Origin: Undibacterium sp. KW1 | GTDB taxonomy: Bacteria > Pseudomonadota > Gammaproteobacteria > Burkholderiales > Burkholderiaceae_D | Direction of reading: 5' to 3' | DNA length: 64,000 nucleotides | Assembly: GCF_009937955.1 (NCBI RefSeq) | Contig: NZ_AP018439.1 | Location: 4,464,001-4,528,000, forward strand | Part shown: piece by piece, positions 26,901-41,900 of the stretch | Layout of the letters: every line of letters starts with the position of its first letter | Position numbering within the stretch: the first letter of the stretch is position 1 | Position numbers and translations under genes: made by a program | Notes under the pieces: model-generated | Told to the model about the DNA's origin: nothing | What the model saw: only the letters and a program-made list of their open reading frames with translations | Database searches by the model: none

Positions 26901-29900
26901 GGCTTCTAACTTCGCTTGCTGCGCCCTTGCCAATGCTGCCTGATTTGCAATTGCATTGTCGGCCTGTACTGCTGCGTTGGCAAATGCGAGCGCACTGTCA
27001 GCAGATTGCACTAAAGCTGTCGCCAGGCTCAGATCTCTGTCTACGATTTTTTTCTGTTCAACCCATGTGTTCAGATTATTTTGAGCTGTAGTCAGATCAC
27101 TATCGACTTTTGTAAAGTCGGCCAAGGTCGCCTGCAGTTGTGCTTTCGCGTAAGCAAACGCAGCTGCACTGGCTTCATAGGCAACCATAGATGCTGCTAA
27201 CTTGGTAGCATCTGCCCCCTGTTGTGCCTGTGCGAGTTTGTCACTTGTAGCCGCTACATTTGCTTTGGCCTGTTGCAATGCCAGGCTGGCAGTCATGGAT
27301 TTCAAGTCAAGTTCAACAGCCGCCAATGACGCTGCGGCTTCTGTTACATCACCGGCAGCAAGCTTAACAAAATTCATGCCAGTGGCAGTTTTGAGTGTAA
27401 ACACTTGTCGGGCATAGCTACTGAAATTCGCTGAACCGGATGGGTTAACCAGGTCGTTGATCATACGTTCCAGCACTTCGCCTTTACTGGCTGCACCAGG
27501 CTGCCCTGCCGCATTCAATTCCAGCACCCATTGATTGCTTTCCGTGACCGACGCAGCATCACCACCAAGGGTATTGGCATATATTTGCTTGACAAGGTCG
27601 ATGTTGCTGACGGTGGAAAACTTGTCAGTCCAGATCGCATTGGCAATGGTGCTGAAACTGATGTTGCTACTGAGATTACTTTGCTGCAGCCAGTATTGAT
27701 AACCTTTGGGGTCAGGTGAGCGGTTGAACAGCATCACGTATAAGCGTGCCAGGTTCAGTTGTTTGTTTTGTGTAACATTGAGTTGCGCAAATATGCTGTT
27801 GATGGCGGTAAGTGTGTCTGTCGCCGTGACCTGGGCATTGATCGTGGCAGCAACCTTGTCATCTGTGAGGCCAAAGGAATTGGCATACAACATGCCGACG
27901 TTAACACGGTTGTTGAATAGCTGTTGTGCCTGACGCCAGTCGAAATCAGTTCTTGTATTGCCAACTATGTCATCGATAAGTTCAAGGATGACTGCTGCTT
28001 TTTGTGCTGAAGTAGTGGTTGCGTTTAATTTATCCAGGAAGCCAGACTTTGCTGGCGACCCTTTCCAGTTCAGTACTGCGTCAAAGATGGTATCGGCGAT
28101 ATCCTTATTGGATTTTCCGGCCAAGAGACTTTGGCTCAGGATAACAGTAGCCTCGTCATTGATGGTGCGCGACTTATTCTTTAATTCATCTGCAAAATAA
28201 TCGAGCCCACCCTTTTCTGGACTACGGTTTTGCAGCAGGACGTACAGGCGTGTCAATTGCAGACGAGACTGGGCATCGGTAACAAGGTTTCCTACACTGG
28301 CCACAGCCAGGGCAGCAGTTGTATCAGTTGCCGTAACTTGCGTGAGAATAGAAGTCGCTACAGCAATGTCTCGGCCTTTTAACTCACCGCCATAGGTTAA
28401 CGCTACTGAAACCTTGTTGTTGAACAACTTGCTTGATGTCGCTATTGCTTCCACATTTCCTGTGTAAGCAACAGTGCCACGAATAATATCGGCCACTACA
28501 CTGCCATGAGCATTGGTAGCGCCGCTATTCCATTGTGCTAACCAGTAAGCCTTGCCAGCGTCATCAATTTCACGTTTAAGCGCGTCATTGTAGATGAGCT
28601 TAAGGACCGCTTCGCCAGACAGCGCGTTTAACTTCATCTCTGGAAGATCGAGCAGATATTGCGCCATCTGGTCCAGCGTTTTGTTGGCGAGTTTTTCGGT
28701 AAAGTTAACCAGTTCGCTGTCCGTTGGCGCGCGGCCCAGCAATGCAACATACAACTGGGCTGCTTTGATGCGTTCAGAACCGTAACCGACAGTCATTTTC
28801 CCGTCGCTATGCGAAACGACGACATCATCCTGTTTATAGTCAACCTGATATTCGTAGATGCCTTCAGCCAGTGAACGATTGACACCATCAATGTTGCCAG
28901 CATCAGTATCAGATTTTCCATCCAGTGGATTAAAGACATAACTATTACCAAAATTGGTCAGCTTACCTGTGTACCAAGTAGTATTGCCAATCACACGGTA
29001 ACGGAAAACCGGCTTTATATTTAGGTCGATCGGCGCAGCTATATTGATAACAGCACTGATGGAATTACTTTGATTGGCACCGAGCTTGTTGACCTGGACC
29101 CAATGGCCTGTCGCATCTTTTTTACTGATGACAATTTCAGTGACATAATTCTGTGTCGGAATACCCCAGCTTTTGTCATTATTCCAGAAGAAATCTACCA
29201 CTCCCTTGGCTTGTAAAGCCTCGTAGACTTTCTCAACAGAACCCATTGTTGGCGGCACACCATTCAATCCTAATTTGGTATAGAACTGAACGCTGATTTT
29301 GACATCGCCATAGCCCCAACTTGACATATCCGGCATGGTGATTAGCACACTATTGTGGCCAGTAAATGTACCGCCAACCGGTGAACTGCCACTTGCGTCG
29401 CCAGTTCCATTTTTGAGCTCGCTTGGATCGGGTCTACCGTTGTTTCCGGTACTGCCAGCACCGCTATTATTATCCAGATTCCCATTGACAGTGAATTTGA
29501 GCGTGGAGCTTTGTGCGCTCACTTCCAGCTTGTTGCTGTTACCGACATTAGGAAGCTGCTTTTCAATGACATGACCTAAATGGTCGTATCGTGTGACAGA
29601 TGAGGTAAACAGCGGATCAGGTTTGGCTTTTCCATCAGCTTGTGCTGCTCCATCAAGCTGAGCTTTTCCAACTACGCTGATCGTATCGGCCAAACTTCTG
29701 AGATCGACTGTACCGCTGGTAATCTGTACGGTACCACGTCCTTCCTGATCAACCAGCATGACTTTGGTGATACCGCCACTGGTGGTACGCCACAAATGCC
29801 CTTCATTGTCGTATTCATTGAGCAATGTGGTGACACCATTGACGGTTTGCTTTTGCAACTCACCAAAGGCATTGTATTCATACCGTGTCTCAGTCGTATC

Positions 29901-32900
29901 GCTACTGCCAGAAACACCTAGCTCTACCGTGCGCACCAGTTTTCCAGCGGCATCATATTCCATGCTGACCATGGCTGAGGTGTCAGAATTGCCGACGACC
30001 TGACCTTTGATGTCGGTCACTTTGCGTTGTTGTGCGACGAGATTACCATTGGCGTCATAAGACTGGTGGCTGCGTTTGTCTGCCGCATCAACACTATCGG
30101 TCACTTTGCCAAATGCATTGTATTGGGCATAGCTTTCACGTATATCCGCACTGGGCGTTGTCGGCGCAACAATGGTCGCTGTCTGCCACACAATTTGCTG
30201 GCTGGCATTGGTAAGGACCAGATTGCCGTCATCGCGCAAGCGCAACACCATGCCACTACCACTGGTGGCAGATTGCCACAAAGGAGCACCAGCATGATAT
30301 ACAACCAGGTTTCCATCGGTCTGCAAGGCAAGCCCCGTACTTCCCGAGGGGGCGCGTGTGTTGCTATACCAGATGATACCTGGCGCACTGGCATTGCCTT
30401 GTTGCCTGTCATACATCACCAAATTACCGTCAGACTGCATAACCAACTGGAAGCGGCCGTTGGCTGAATACAGTGCCTGGCCTTCAAGCAGGTTTTGGCC
30501 AGCGTTCATGCTACCCATATAGGTCATCAATGGATTACCCGATTGATTGCCCTGTGTCATTGGTGTTTGGCTTGTCACTACCGCATTGCCATAGGCATCG
30601 CGTTTGTAAACGGTATAGATGCCTGTATTGCTGGCACCACTGCCGCTGGAGGTTGTCGTTGCGACCCTGCCAAGCATGTCGTAGGTGATATAGCTAGTCC
30701 TTGTGATCAGGCCAATATTGCTGATTCCTGATATCGCACGGCCACTGTCAATTTCTTGTTCTGTCGTTGAGACGAGATTGCCAAGTTGATCATAGCCATA
30801 TTGCGTTTTGACTGAACCATGCGCATTAACATCTGTGCGGTTGAAGCTACTGAGTTGTGCATACTCGACATTGAGCTTGGTTTCGCTGATTTTGCGGTTG
30901 ATGAGGTCATACTCATAGCGTACACCACGGTCACTCGCTCCCCCAATCAGGGAAACATCTGCCACTGGTAAACCACTATCGCTGCCACTCCAGTTGGCTG
31001 CGAGGCTTGGGTAAGCGGCAGCAAACTCGACATGTAAAATAACATTGCCGTAAGCATCAAACTGCTGACGGGTCAAATAATTTTCTGCATCCAGGACGGC
31101 AACTTGCTGACCGCGTTGATTATAGGCGTAGCGTGTGGTGGCAAGGTCAACGCCTGCCTGCAAAATATTGCCATTAGCATCGTACACATTGCGCCCTACT
31201 GAGGCGCTAGCGAGCTCACCAAAGGCATTGTAGGTGTTACTGGTGACCTTGGCCTGGTATTCATAATGGGTACCGTCTGAACCATAAAATATGGATTCGG
31301 TGACCGTTGCGGCCTGGCCAAGCTGGTTGTACTGGGTTTTGATCTGACGGTCTTTAGTGCTGATGACGGGCACTATTTGTGCCAGGGTCGGCGCTGTCTC
31401 GCTCGTGGTATCGCGTTTGTCTGTGGCGTAGCGAATCAACGTTTCCACTTCACCAAAGGTATTGCGCTTGTATTCTGTCAAATAACCATTGGCATCGATA
31501 TCGAACCTGACACGTCCCAACTGATCATAGACTTTGTAGCTGCGTTTGCCAGCCACGTCAATATTGCTGACGGCGTTACCCAATGTGTCATAGGTAACGT
31601 GGGTAGTCAACTGTTTACCGACGATGGTGACGCCAGTGCTACTGTTAGTCACGTCGACTGGTGGATAGGTAACACCAATCTGGCGACCTAAAGCATCGTA
31701 GGTATACTCGGTTCTTCTTTGCTGATCACTGTTACTGGCTTCTATACGGGCTTTGAGATTACCTACAGCGTCATAGACAAAGCGTGTTTCCAGCGCCAGC
31801 ATGACGCTAGTGGATGACTTGGCACCATTTTTGATATCAATACTGGTTACTTCTACCGCTGGGGCTTTTTCTGTTTCCAGGCGACCGACTGCATCGTAGG
31901 TGTAAGTCCAGGTTGCGCCTTTTTTATTGGTGAAACTGTCCTTCTGACCAAGGCTGTTATAGGTGTACTTTTCAGTAAAGCCCATTGCATCGGTGGTCTT
32001 GAGCAAATGACCGGCATGGTCATACTCATATGAGCTGGTGCGGTCTTTTGCGGAGGAACTGACTGCGGCCTGGATACTGGCTAAATTGCTGTTCGTTACG
32101 ACAATTGGCTGGTCGTATTGGGTTGTTGATTTAAGGTGTGTACCTTCATAGGTATTTTTTGTGACGTAGCCTTGCGCATCGACGCTATAGGCCAGGCGAT
32201 TGGCTGCATCATAGGCGTAGCGCACCGTACGGTCTTGCTGGGCATTGACTTGTACTTGGTTCAGATAGGTTTGCGGTGTTGCACCAACAGCCACGTTTGC
32301 CGTACTGATACGGTTTGCATAGGCGGTCGTGCTGATGACGTTGCCATTGCCATCATAGGTGTTGGACGTGACGCTACCATCTGCTGCAATGCTGACTGTC
32401 AGGCGGTTCATGCCATCATAGGCAAACCATTGTGTGCGGTCATTGGCAGGATTGACACCATCGCCACTGGTTTTCTTGACGACGTTGTTGTTGGCGTCAT
32501 ACACGTAGCTGACGACACCACCGAGGGCATCGACGGTGCTGGTGACGCGGCCATCTTTGTCGTAGTAATTGGTGCTGAATCTGTCTTGTGCAGTTTCTGC
32601 CGGGATCAGTGCTTCCAGTGCGGCACGCGTAGGTTGCGTGCTCAGACCAGTGAGGTTGACAGCAGTTGCATAGCGGCGGACGGATTTGACACTGCCGTTT
32701 TCGTCATAGACGGTGCGTTGCATGCCACCAGCTGCATCGAGTACGAGTATCTGACGGTCTTCGCTATCATAAGCAAAGCGGGTGACGTTGTTCAAGGCGT
32801 CTTTGCTGCTGATGACATTATTATTGGCGTCGTACTGATAGCTGCGGGTCAGTGTGGTGCTGGTATATTCTTCTATGCGGCGACCAAGTTTGTCGAAGAC

Positions 32901-35900
32901 ATAGCGTTGTACCAGGTCTTGTGTTTCACCCTTTTGGGTGACTTTGAGGGTCTTGCCGCGTTTGTCGTAATCGTACTCGGTCACCAGTTTCAAGCCATCA
33001 GGATCAACCGTTTGTCTGATCAACTGACCTTTGAGGTCGTATTCGAGTTTGGTCTTGACGTTGTTCGAGTCTGTTATTTCGACTTGCTGGCCTCTGGCAT
33101 CGTAGGCATAGGTCGTAACCAATGGAGCACTGCCTGCGATGATCAGAGTTTTACTGATCAGGCGGTTGGCGTCATCATAGGCATAGGTGGTTTTGTTCCC
33201 GTTGGCGTCTGTGCTTTCTTTGAGTAAATCAGCGTTGTCGTAGACGTTTGACGTGGAGATGCTATTTGTACCATCCGACGTACTTTTTAATTTGAGATTG
33301 CCATCTCTGTCATAGGTAATGGAAGTTGTATTACCTTTGCCGTCAGTCGATGCGATTACTTGGCCATACGAATTGGTCGTCGTTATGACGATACTTCCTT
33401 CTGCACTGGTCTGTTTTGTTTCAGAACGAAGTACATTATTTTTATATGAATACGTCGAAACATTGCCTTTGGCATCAGTCAAGGTCAATGTTTGATTGAA
33501 TGCATTATAGCTCGTCTTATTGCTGTGACCGCTGGCCTGGTCGATGACTTCCACTGCCCGACCCAGACGATCAAATACCTGAGTCGTTACATTGCCGTTA
33601 GCATCAACTGAACGAATGGCACGACCAAAGGCGTCATAGTCAGTGTGAACCGTTTGCTTGATACCATTTGCATCTTGAATTGTTTCGATGACTTGACCGA
33701 GTTTGTTATAGCTGGTTTTGCTGACTACATTTTCTGTATCAGTGATAAGACTGGTAATACTGGTACGCTCACCAAATTGGTCGTAGCTGTAAGTCGTGAC
33801 GTTACCATTGGCGTCAGTAGATGTTGCCAGATGCCCATCCAAGTCATAGCTCAAGTGTTGAGTGCTGTCTAATTGACTGTTGGCAATACCAGCCAAATTT
33901 TGCGTTAAAGAGGATGTAACCAGGCCACCATTCAAGCTTGATATACTTGCCAGACGAGTGCCATAACGGATAGTGTCGGTCAATTGGCCTAAATGGTTGT
34001 AGCGGTTCTCTGTGACTTCTCCCAGTACATTGATAGTGTGTGTCAGGTGTCCGGCCTGATCATAGTAGAACAGAGTACGGTGCCCGCTCTGATCTGTACT
34101 ACTGGTGCGACGGTTGGCGGTATCGTAGGTGTAGCTAACGCCATAATTTTGCCAGGCGGTCGCTTCAGAAATTGCACCCGTGTTGAGTTGCCAGCCACCA
34201 ATACTGGACATGTCACCAATGACGCGTCCATATTGGTCATACTTTTGATTGAGGAACCGGCTTTGTGCAGTGCCAAGATTGGCCTTTTGTTGAATGAGTA
34301 GGCCAGTTTTGTCGTCATAAAATGAAGTCGTTGTGGAACCGTTTGCCTCTGTATTAGTTTTTGCACGACCGAGTACATCATAGGTTTGTTTTGACACCAA
34401 ATCTGAGGTTGCATCCGCTACAGGTTTGACGCTGTCCCACGCAACACCCGGGCTGACACTGTTCGCTTTATTGTTGTAACGGGTCGTCTGCGTCAGTTGC
34501 CCATCCAGATTGTATTGGTACTCAGTGGCATAGCCTTCGGCGTTAACAGTCCCAATCAGTTGATTCTCAGCATTGTAGAAGTTATAGCTGACCGCATCAG
34601 TAGACGGATTTTGGGTGATGAGGCTACTGAACACGCTGTTGACCAGCGCATTCTTGTTCTGCGTCGCATACGCTATCGTCACTGTCTGACGACCTGCGCT
34701 GTCGTAGCGGTATTCAACAATCCCTCCTTCTGCATCCACCGTACCAATTAATTTCTGGTCCTGGTCATAGTAACGGTAGCTGCTGCGGTCTTTACTGTCT
34801 GCTGTGACGGAGATGTCTTCCGCTGTCGCATTGACGCCTACACTGGACGGATTGAGGGTGTTGGCGCGCTGTATCGTGGCAACCAGTTTGCCTGCAGCGT
34901 TGTATTGCAACTCGGTGACTTCACCCAGCGGGCTGATGGTCTTGGCTACTCTTCCCAGTTTGTCGTACAGGGTACGGACGATCATGTCGCTGGCACTGGC
35001 GGTCACAGGAATGACGCTGACGTTGGTGGGTGCTGATGCATTGCCAGTTTGTACTACCTGGCCTTTGAGTTGCTGGAACTGGGCATCTGTCAGCGCATTG
35101 GCACGGGCGATAGTTTGTACACGCTGACCTGCTACGTTGTAGATGTATTGGGTGACTTCGCCTTTGCCATTGACATCAGCCTGGAGGTTGCCTGCGGCAT
35201 CGTAGATGTGCAGTTGTTCTACGCCGCTTGGGTCTTTGGCATAGACGAGTCTGCCCAGGGCATCGTAACCATAACTGGTGGTGAGTTCACCACCGAGGGT
35301 ACTGCTGAGCAAATGGCCCTGGTTGTCATAGACCTGGGTATCAATGCGGCCACTGGCGTTGTGCTGGACGATTTTGTGGTTGGCGTCGTCGTATTCGGTG
35401 TAGCTGGTCTTTTGCAGTGCATCGATGGTACTAGTCTGGCGACCCAGACCGTCGTAGGTGTAGCTGGTCTGGTTGTTGAGGGCATCGACTGTCATCAGCA
35501 GTTTGCCTGCAACATCGTAGGTGTACCGGGTGATGCTTTGGCTGCCGTCAGCTACGCCTGTGCCATCAGCATTGATCTTGGCGTAGGTGGTGGTGGTGCT
35601 GAGCTGGCCACGGGTGTTGTAACTGTAGTCGCTGCGGGTGGTGTTGCTTTGGACCTGGGAGGTGCTCCAGCTTTGCAGTTGGCCCAGTGTCAGTGGGTCG
35701 TTCGTTCCTAGTCCGGCTACGGGGTAGTTGGCGTTGGTGTAGTGGATGTCGGCGATCTTTTGGCCTGCGCTGTCATAGCGTTGTTCAGTGACAGTACCTG
35801 TAGCACTGATCTGGAAGCGTAACTGGCCGGGCAGGCCGTAGACGAAGCGGGTGCTTTGTGGGCCTGTGGACTGGTTGGCACCTGCTGCGGGGGTCAGGGT

Positions 35901-38900
35901 GCTGAGGATCAGGTCGCCATTGACGTCGTAGGTGTTGTCGGTGCGATTACCGGCTACATCGGTTTTGCTGAGCAGGTGGCCGGCTGTGTCGTAGGTGTAG
36001 CTGGTGACATTGCCTTGGGCATCGGTGAGGCTGGTGATGTTGCCGTAGTTGTCGTAGCCGTAGCGCAGTGTTTGTGTCTGGCCATTGGCTGCGGGTGCGG
36101 TGATGCTGTCGAAGCGTTTGTCAGTTGTGAGGGTGTAGACGGTGACGTTGCCAAAGGTGTCGGTGACTTTGGTTTGGCGGTTGACGGTGTCGTAGTCGAA
36201 TTTGGTCACCTTGTTGTAGGCATCGGTGATGCTGGCAACGCGGGCTTCGCCATCTACGGTAACGTAGGTAAATTTCTGGTAGCTGCCGTCTGTCTGGGTG
36301 ATGCTGTCGATGAGGTTACCAGTTCCCACATAGGTGTAGGTGGTGATGTAGACTTTGCCATCAGTGATGCTGGCGTCTTCTGGACTCAGGTCGAGCAGGA
36401 CCTGGCTCAGGCGGTTCTGGGTATCGTAGCTGTAGCGGGTGTTGCTGGTGACTTTGCCGTCTGCTGCAACAATGCGCTCTTGGGAGAGGTTGTTGCCTGT
36501 GTAGATGAATTCTACCGATTCGCCATTGGCGTTGGTGATTTTAGAGAGCCGTTCGCCATTGTAGCTGTAGGTGGTGACATTGCCGCTGGTGTCGCTGGCT
36601 GTGGCCAACTTCCACATGTAGCCATTGCCACTTTGATAGGTTTCTGTCTGGTGAGTGGTCGTGTTGGTCCAGGTCCAGGTCGTGCCATCGCTGCTTAAGG
36701 TGTCGAACTGGCCACTACCTTGGGCTGCCACATAAAGTTGCCGACTACTGTCATAGACATATTGTACGGCGCTGCCATCCTGACCAGCACGGTAGACAAT
36801 GCTCCCTGCGGCATTGATGCTGCCACTTAATCCAGAAACATGGCGGTAACCGTTGATCCACCAAGCATCACCATTGTCGTCGGACAGTTTGCCTTGGCTG
36901 TTGTAGCTGCGCAATAGCGAGACATCTTTGCCAAGCCCTTCCATCGTTGCATCGCTGTCTCTGAGAACGACGTTGCCAGTGGCAAGGTCGACAGCAGTGA
37001 GTTCACCTGTCTTGCTGTTACCCACATTAACCAGAGCAAGGTTTTGTTTGCTATTGGCGTAAGCACTACTGTCAAAACTAATGCTTGTACCATTGGCTGC
37101 AGACGTGGTGACCGTTTTTAGTACGCCATTGGCATCGTAATTGTAAGTGGTGGTGTCACCTTGTTTGTTGGTATAGGTCTGTTTTTGACCAAGGCCATTG
37201 TAGGTATAACTTTCTGTTTTTCCCTGAATGTCGGTAGCACTCAACAAGTAACCAGCTTTATTATAGACAGCCTTAGATTGTTGACCGACGCTGTTGTAAC
37301 TGTACTTTTCGACTGTACCTTGCGCATCAGTCTTGCTTTGCAAACGCCCTTCGCTATAAATCTTTATATTGCCTAAACTATCGGTCTCCGTTGAAAGCAG
37401 GCCGTTTGTGTCGTAGGTATATGTGCTGGTAACACCGTTAATGTCGGTCGCGCTGACCAGGTGATTGTCTTTGTCATACGTTTTACTATCTGTTTTGCCT
37501 TGGGCATCGGTGTTAGTTTCCACACGAGCTAACAAGACTCCTGAGTCGGCAAAGGTCGAGGTCGAAGTAAATCCATCGAGTTTGACTGTAACTGTAGCTT
37601 TACCACCAAAATTATTATAGGTGTAATTTTCCGTCTGCCCTTGAACATTGGTTTTACTTAATACGCGACCATCCCTGTCAAATGTTGTACTGTCCGCACT
37701 TCCAACATTCACGGTCGTACTTTGTACACCACCTAATTTATCGTAGACATAACTAGTTGTTATGTCTTTTGCAGCATCAACGTTAATGGCATTTTTTATC
37801 GCTGCCGCATCACCATAAACTAGATTCGCGGCATGTGTATTGATAGTATTTGCAAACTTAATAGTTTTCTTAAGCAGCGTGCCTTCATAGATGTTTTGAG
37901 TCACGAAACCTTGCGCATCAACGACATAAATCAGACGATTAGCTTCATCATAAGCACGACGTTCGGTAAGGTCTTGCGGAGTATGTTTGCCAATCAGCAT
38001 GGCAGCAATGTCATCTGACCTTGAAACCAATGGCACACTATTCGGGTTCAAGCGTGTTGCGTAAATTGTCGTACCAACCAAATTGCCGTTAGCATCATAA
38101 ACAAAATCAGTAGCAGTCCCATCTGACGCAATTTTAAAACCCACGCGACCTAAAGCATCATAAGCAAACGTTTCGAAGGTGTCCTTTGCGTCCGTAGCAG
38201 CGTAGAAAATATTAAAGTTGTTGGCCTCAATCTGCGATAGAGACACTTTAGTTGCATAATGAACGGCACGTACTACGCGTCCATAAGTGTCAAGAATATA
38301 GCGAGTGACCTCTCCTTGAGCGTTGACTTCGCCAACTGGAGTGTCGCCCCCTTGAAAAGCACGATAAGACTGTAGGTCACTGACATTTGGTGGTGGAATC
38401 AATGCCAATAATGTCGTTCCGCTAGCATTATCGCTAATACTTGCGACATTAATAGTCGTGGCATAACGATACACTTTGCTGAAAAGACCATTAGGATCAT
38501 AAACAGTTTTTGTTATGTTTCCTGCGGAATCTATACTCAGGATTTGCCGATTTTGGCTGTCGTAAGCAAAGTGAGTAACATGTGCCTGTGCATCGGTGGT
38601 GCTGATAACGTTGTTGTTCGCATCATATTGATACTTACGACTAATGCTCAGTCCACCATCTACGGACTCGGTTGCACGACGACCCAATGCGTCATAAGTG
38701 TAAATTTGGGCTAACTCTACGCCGCTATCATGCCCTTTTTGACTGACTTTCAGCGTATTACCTGTTGCGTCATAACTGTACTCAGTGACAAAATTCAAAC
38801 CACTAGGATCTACGATGTACTGTAGTAACTGACCTTTATGGTCGTAAATTAATTTCGTAACTTTATTATCTGGGTCAGTAATTTCAATCTGACGCCCCAA

Positions 38901-41900
38901 AGCGTCATATTTATAACTAGTCACGAGTGACTTGCCATTTGACATGTTGAGTGCTTTACTCAGCAGACGATTAGCATCATCGTAAGTAAATTTGGTTACA
39001 TTTCCATTCGCGTCGGTGTTGCTTATTAATTGACCAGATTTAGCGTATTCGTTAAAACTCAGGTAAGGGCTAAAATAAGAATTATTTGGATTTAGATAGC
39101 CTTCACCTGCACCAGATACAGCAATTAGATTACCGTCCTTATCATAACGAGTTGAAATAGCGCCACCACGCCTGTCATATTTGACCTCACCAAAAATAGA
39201 GACTATTTTTGAGTTACTACCTGCAGTTGATGTATTAACTGCGTCGATTCTCATATCCCCCATGTCAAAAGAATAGGAAAATCCTGTGTAAAACCCTAAG
39301 GCATCAATTTTCGTCAAAACCCGACTGAACGCATCATAGGTTGTTCTTGTAGAACTTCCACTCGCGACATCCTTCACTTCCACAACCTGACCCAGCTTAT
39401 CCAAGTTCTGCTGCGTGACATTACCCATCGCATCGACGGTGCGCCATGCACGACCAAATGCATCGTAGTCTGTATGCACAGTTTGATGCAGGTTTGCTGC
39501 ATCGCGTATGGTGTCTGTTACTAAACCACGTTTGTCGTAATGCAGTTCGGTATCAATTTGTTTGGCATCAGTGATCTTGATCTGCTGACCAAACTGGTCA
39601 TAGGTGTAACGGGTAAGCTGATTATTTGGATCGGTCACTGCAAGCAAACGGCCATCCAGATCATAGGTATTGCTGGTCCTGATGTCGTCAGCAGAATTCG
39701 CTATCGCCTGGATTTTTTGATTGAAATCTGCTGTCTGCAAGCCACCATTCAGTGTGTTCAAACCTGTTACACGGTTTGCATATTGAATCGTATCTGTCAG
39801 TTGCCCAAGATGGTTATAGCGCTGTTCTGTCACTTCGCCCATTGCATTGACGGTAAAGGTCAGATGCCCTGCCTGGTCATAGTAATACAGAGTCCGATGG
39901 CCGTTCTGATCAATGCGGCTCGTGCGGCGATTGGCTCCATCGTAGGTATAGGCTATGCCATAGTCTTTCCAGACTTGGGTTATTTGGTCCGCTGAATTTG
40001 CCAGTGGTTCATAGTAGCTCAGTTCAGCACTTCCGTTGCCGCCCAGAGTTGCTACGACGCGTCCGTACTTGTCGTAGGCTGTATAGCCCTCCCTTAGCCC
40101 GTACGAGAGCGAGAGATTAGCTGTAATCGAAGTATGTCTCGCAAGCCCGGAGTATTCATCATATGAGTATGAAGTTCGCACTCCATTTCTCACACTCGCT
40201 CCTATTGTCAATGTACTGGTAGCTACACGGTTTTTAGCATCATAGGTATTGGCTGTGATTTGATCATTGCCAGCGTCCCGGGGCGGCTTAACTGCCTCCC
40301 AATTCAAAGAACCATTGATGGTATCTATTTTTTTTGCGTAACGAATGGTCTTTGTGATCTTACCATCCAAGTTGTATTGGTATTCAGTGGCATAGCCCTC
40401 CGCATTAACGCTTCCAATTAATTGGTTTTCGGCATTGTAGAAGTTATAGCTGATTGCATCCTGGGACGGATTTTGGGTGATGAGTCCGCTCAACTGACTG
40501 TTGACCTGTGCATTCTTGTTCTGTGTCGCATAAGCGATTGTCGTAGTCTGACGGCCTGCACTGTCATAGCGGTATTCAACAATCCCACCTTCTGCATCCA
40601 CCGTACCAATTAATTTCTGGTCTTGATCATAGTAACGGTAGCTGCTGCGGTCTTTGATTGCGTCTGCTGTTACCTGTATCTCCTCTGCCGTGGCATTAAT
40701 GCCGACGCTGGACGGATTGAGGGTGTTGGCGCGCTGTATCGTGGCAACCAGTTTGCCTGCAGCGTTGTATTGCAACTCGGTGACTTCACCCAGCGGGCTG
40801 ATGGTCTTGGCTACTCTTCCCAGTTTGTCGTACAGGGTACGGACGATCATGTCGCTGGCACTGGCGGTCACAGGAATGACGCTGACGTTGGTGGGTGCTG
40901 ATGCATTGCCAGTTTGTACTACCTGGCCTTTGAGTTGCTGGAACTGGGCATCTGTCAGCGCATTGGCACGGGCGATAGTTTGTACACGCTGACCTGCTAC
41001 GTTGTAGATGTATTGGGTGACTTCTCCCTTGCCATTGACATCGGCCTGGAGGTTGCCTGCGGCATCGTAGATGTGCAGTTGTTCTACACCTGTCGGGTCT
41101 TTGGCGTAGACCAGACGGCCCAGGGCATCATAGCCGTAGCTGGTGGTGAGTTCACCACCGAGAGTGCTGCTGAGCAGGTGGCCCTGGTTGTCGTAGACCT
41201 GGGTGTCAATGCGGCCACTGGCGTTGTGCTGGACGATTTTGTGGTTGGCGTCGTCGTATTCAGTGTAGCTGGTCTTTTGCAGGGCATCGGTGGTGCTGGT
41301 CTGGCGGCCCAGACCGTCGTAGGTGTAGCTGGTCTGGTTGTTGAGGGCATCGACTGTCATCAGCAGTTTGCCTGCAACATCGTAGGTGTACCGGGTGATG
41401 CTTTGGCTGCCGTCAGCTACGCCTGTGCCATCAGCATTGATCTTGGCGTAGGTGGTGGTGGTGCTGAGCTGGCCACGGGTGTTGTAACTGTAGTCGCTGC
41501 GGGTGGTGTTGCTTTGGACCTGGGAGGTGCTCCAGCTTTGCAGTTGGCCCAGTGTCAGTGGGTCGTTCGTTCCTAGTCCGGCTACGGGGTAGTTGGCGTT
41601 GGTGTAGTGGATGTCGGCGATCTTTTGTCCTTCGCTGTCATAGCGTTGTTCGCTGACTGTACCAGTAGCACTGATCTGGAAGCGTAACTGGCCTGGAATT
41701 CCATAGACGAAGCGGGTGCTTTGTGGGCCTGTGGACTGGTTGGCGCTTGCAGCAGGGGTCAGGGTGCTGAGGATCAGGTCGCCATTGGCGTCGTAGGTGT
41801 TGTCGGTGCGGTTACCGGCGGCATCTGTCTTGGTCAGCAGGTGGCCGCCTGTGTCGTAACTGTAGCTGGTGACATTGCCTTGTGCATCGGTGAGGCTGGT

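Noticed and set aside
32136..33227. Long plus-strand open frame (363 codons) opposite the giant gene
   Set aside because: It mirrors the repetitive composition of the minus-strand YD repeats; low-complexity and no domain. Similar mirror frames recur wherever the repeats do.
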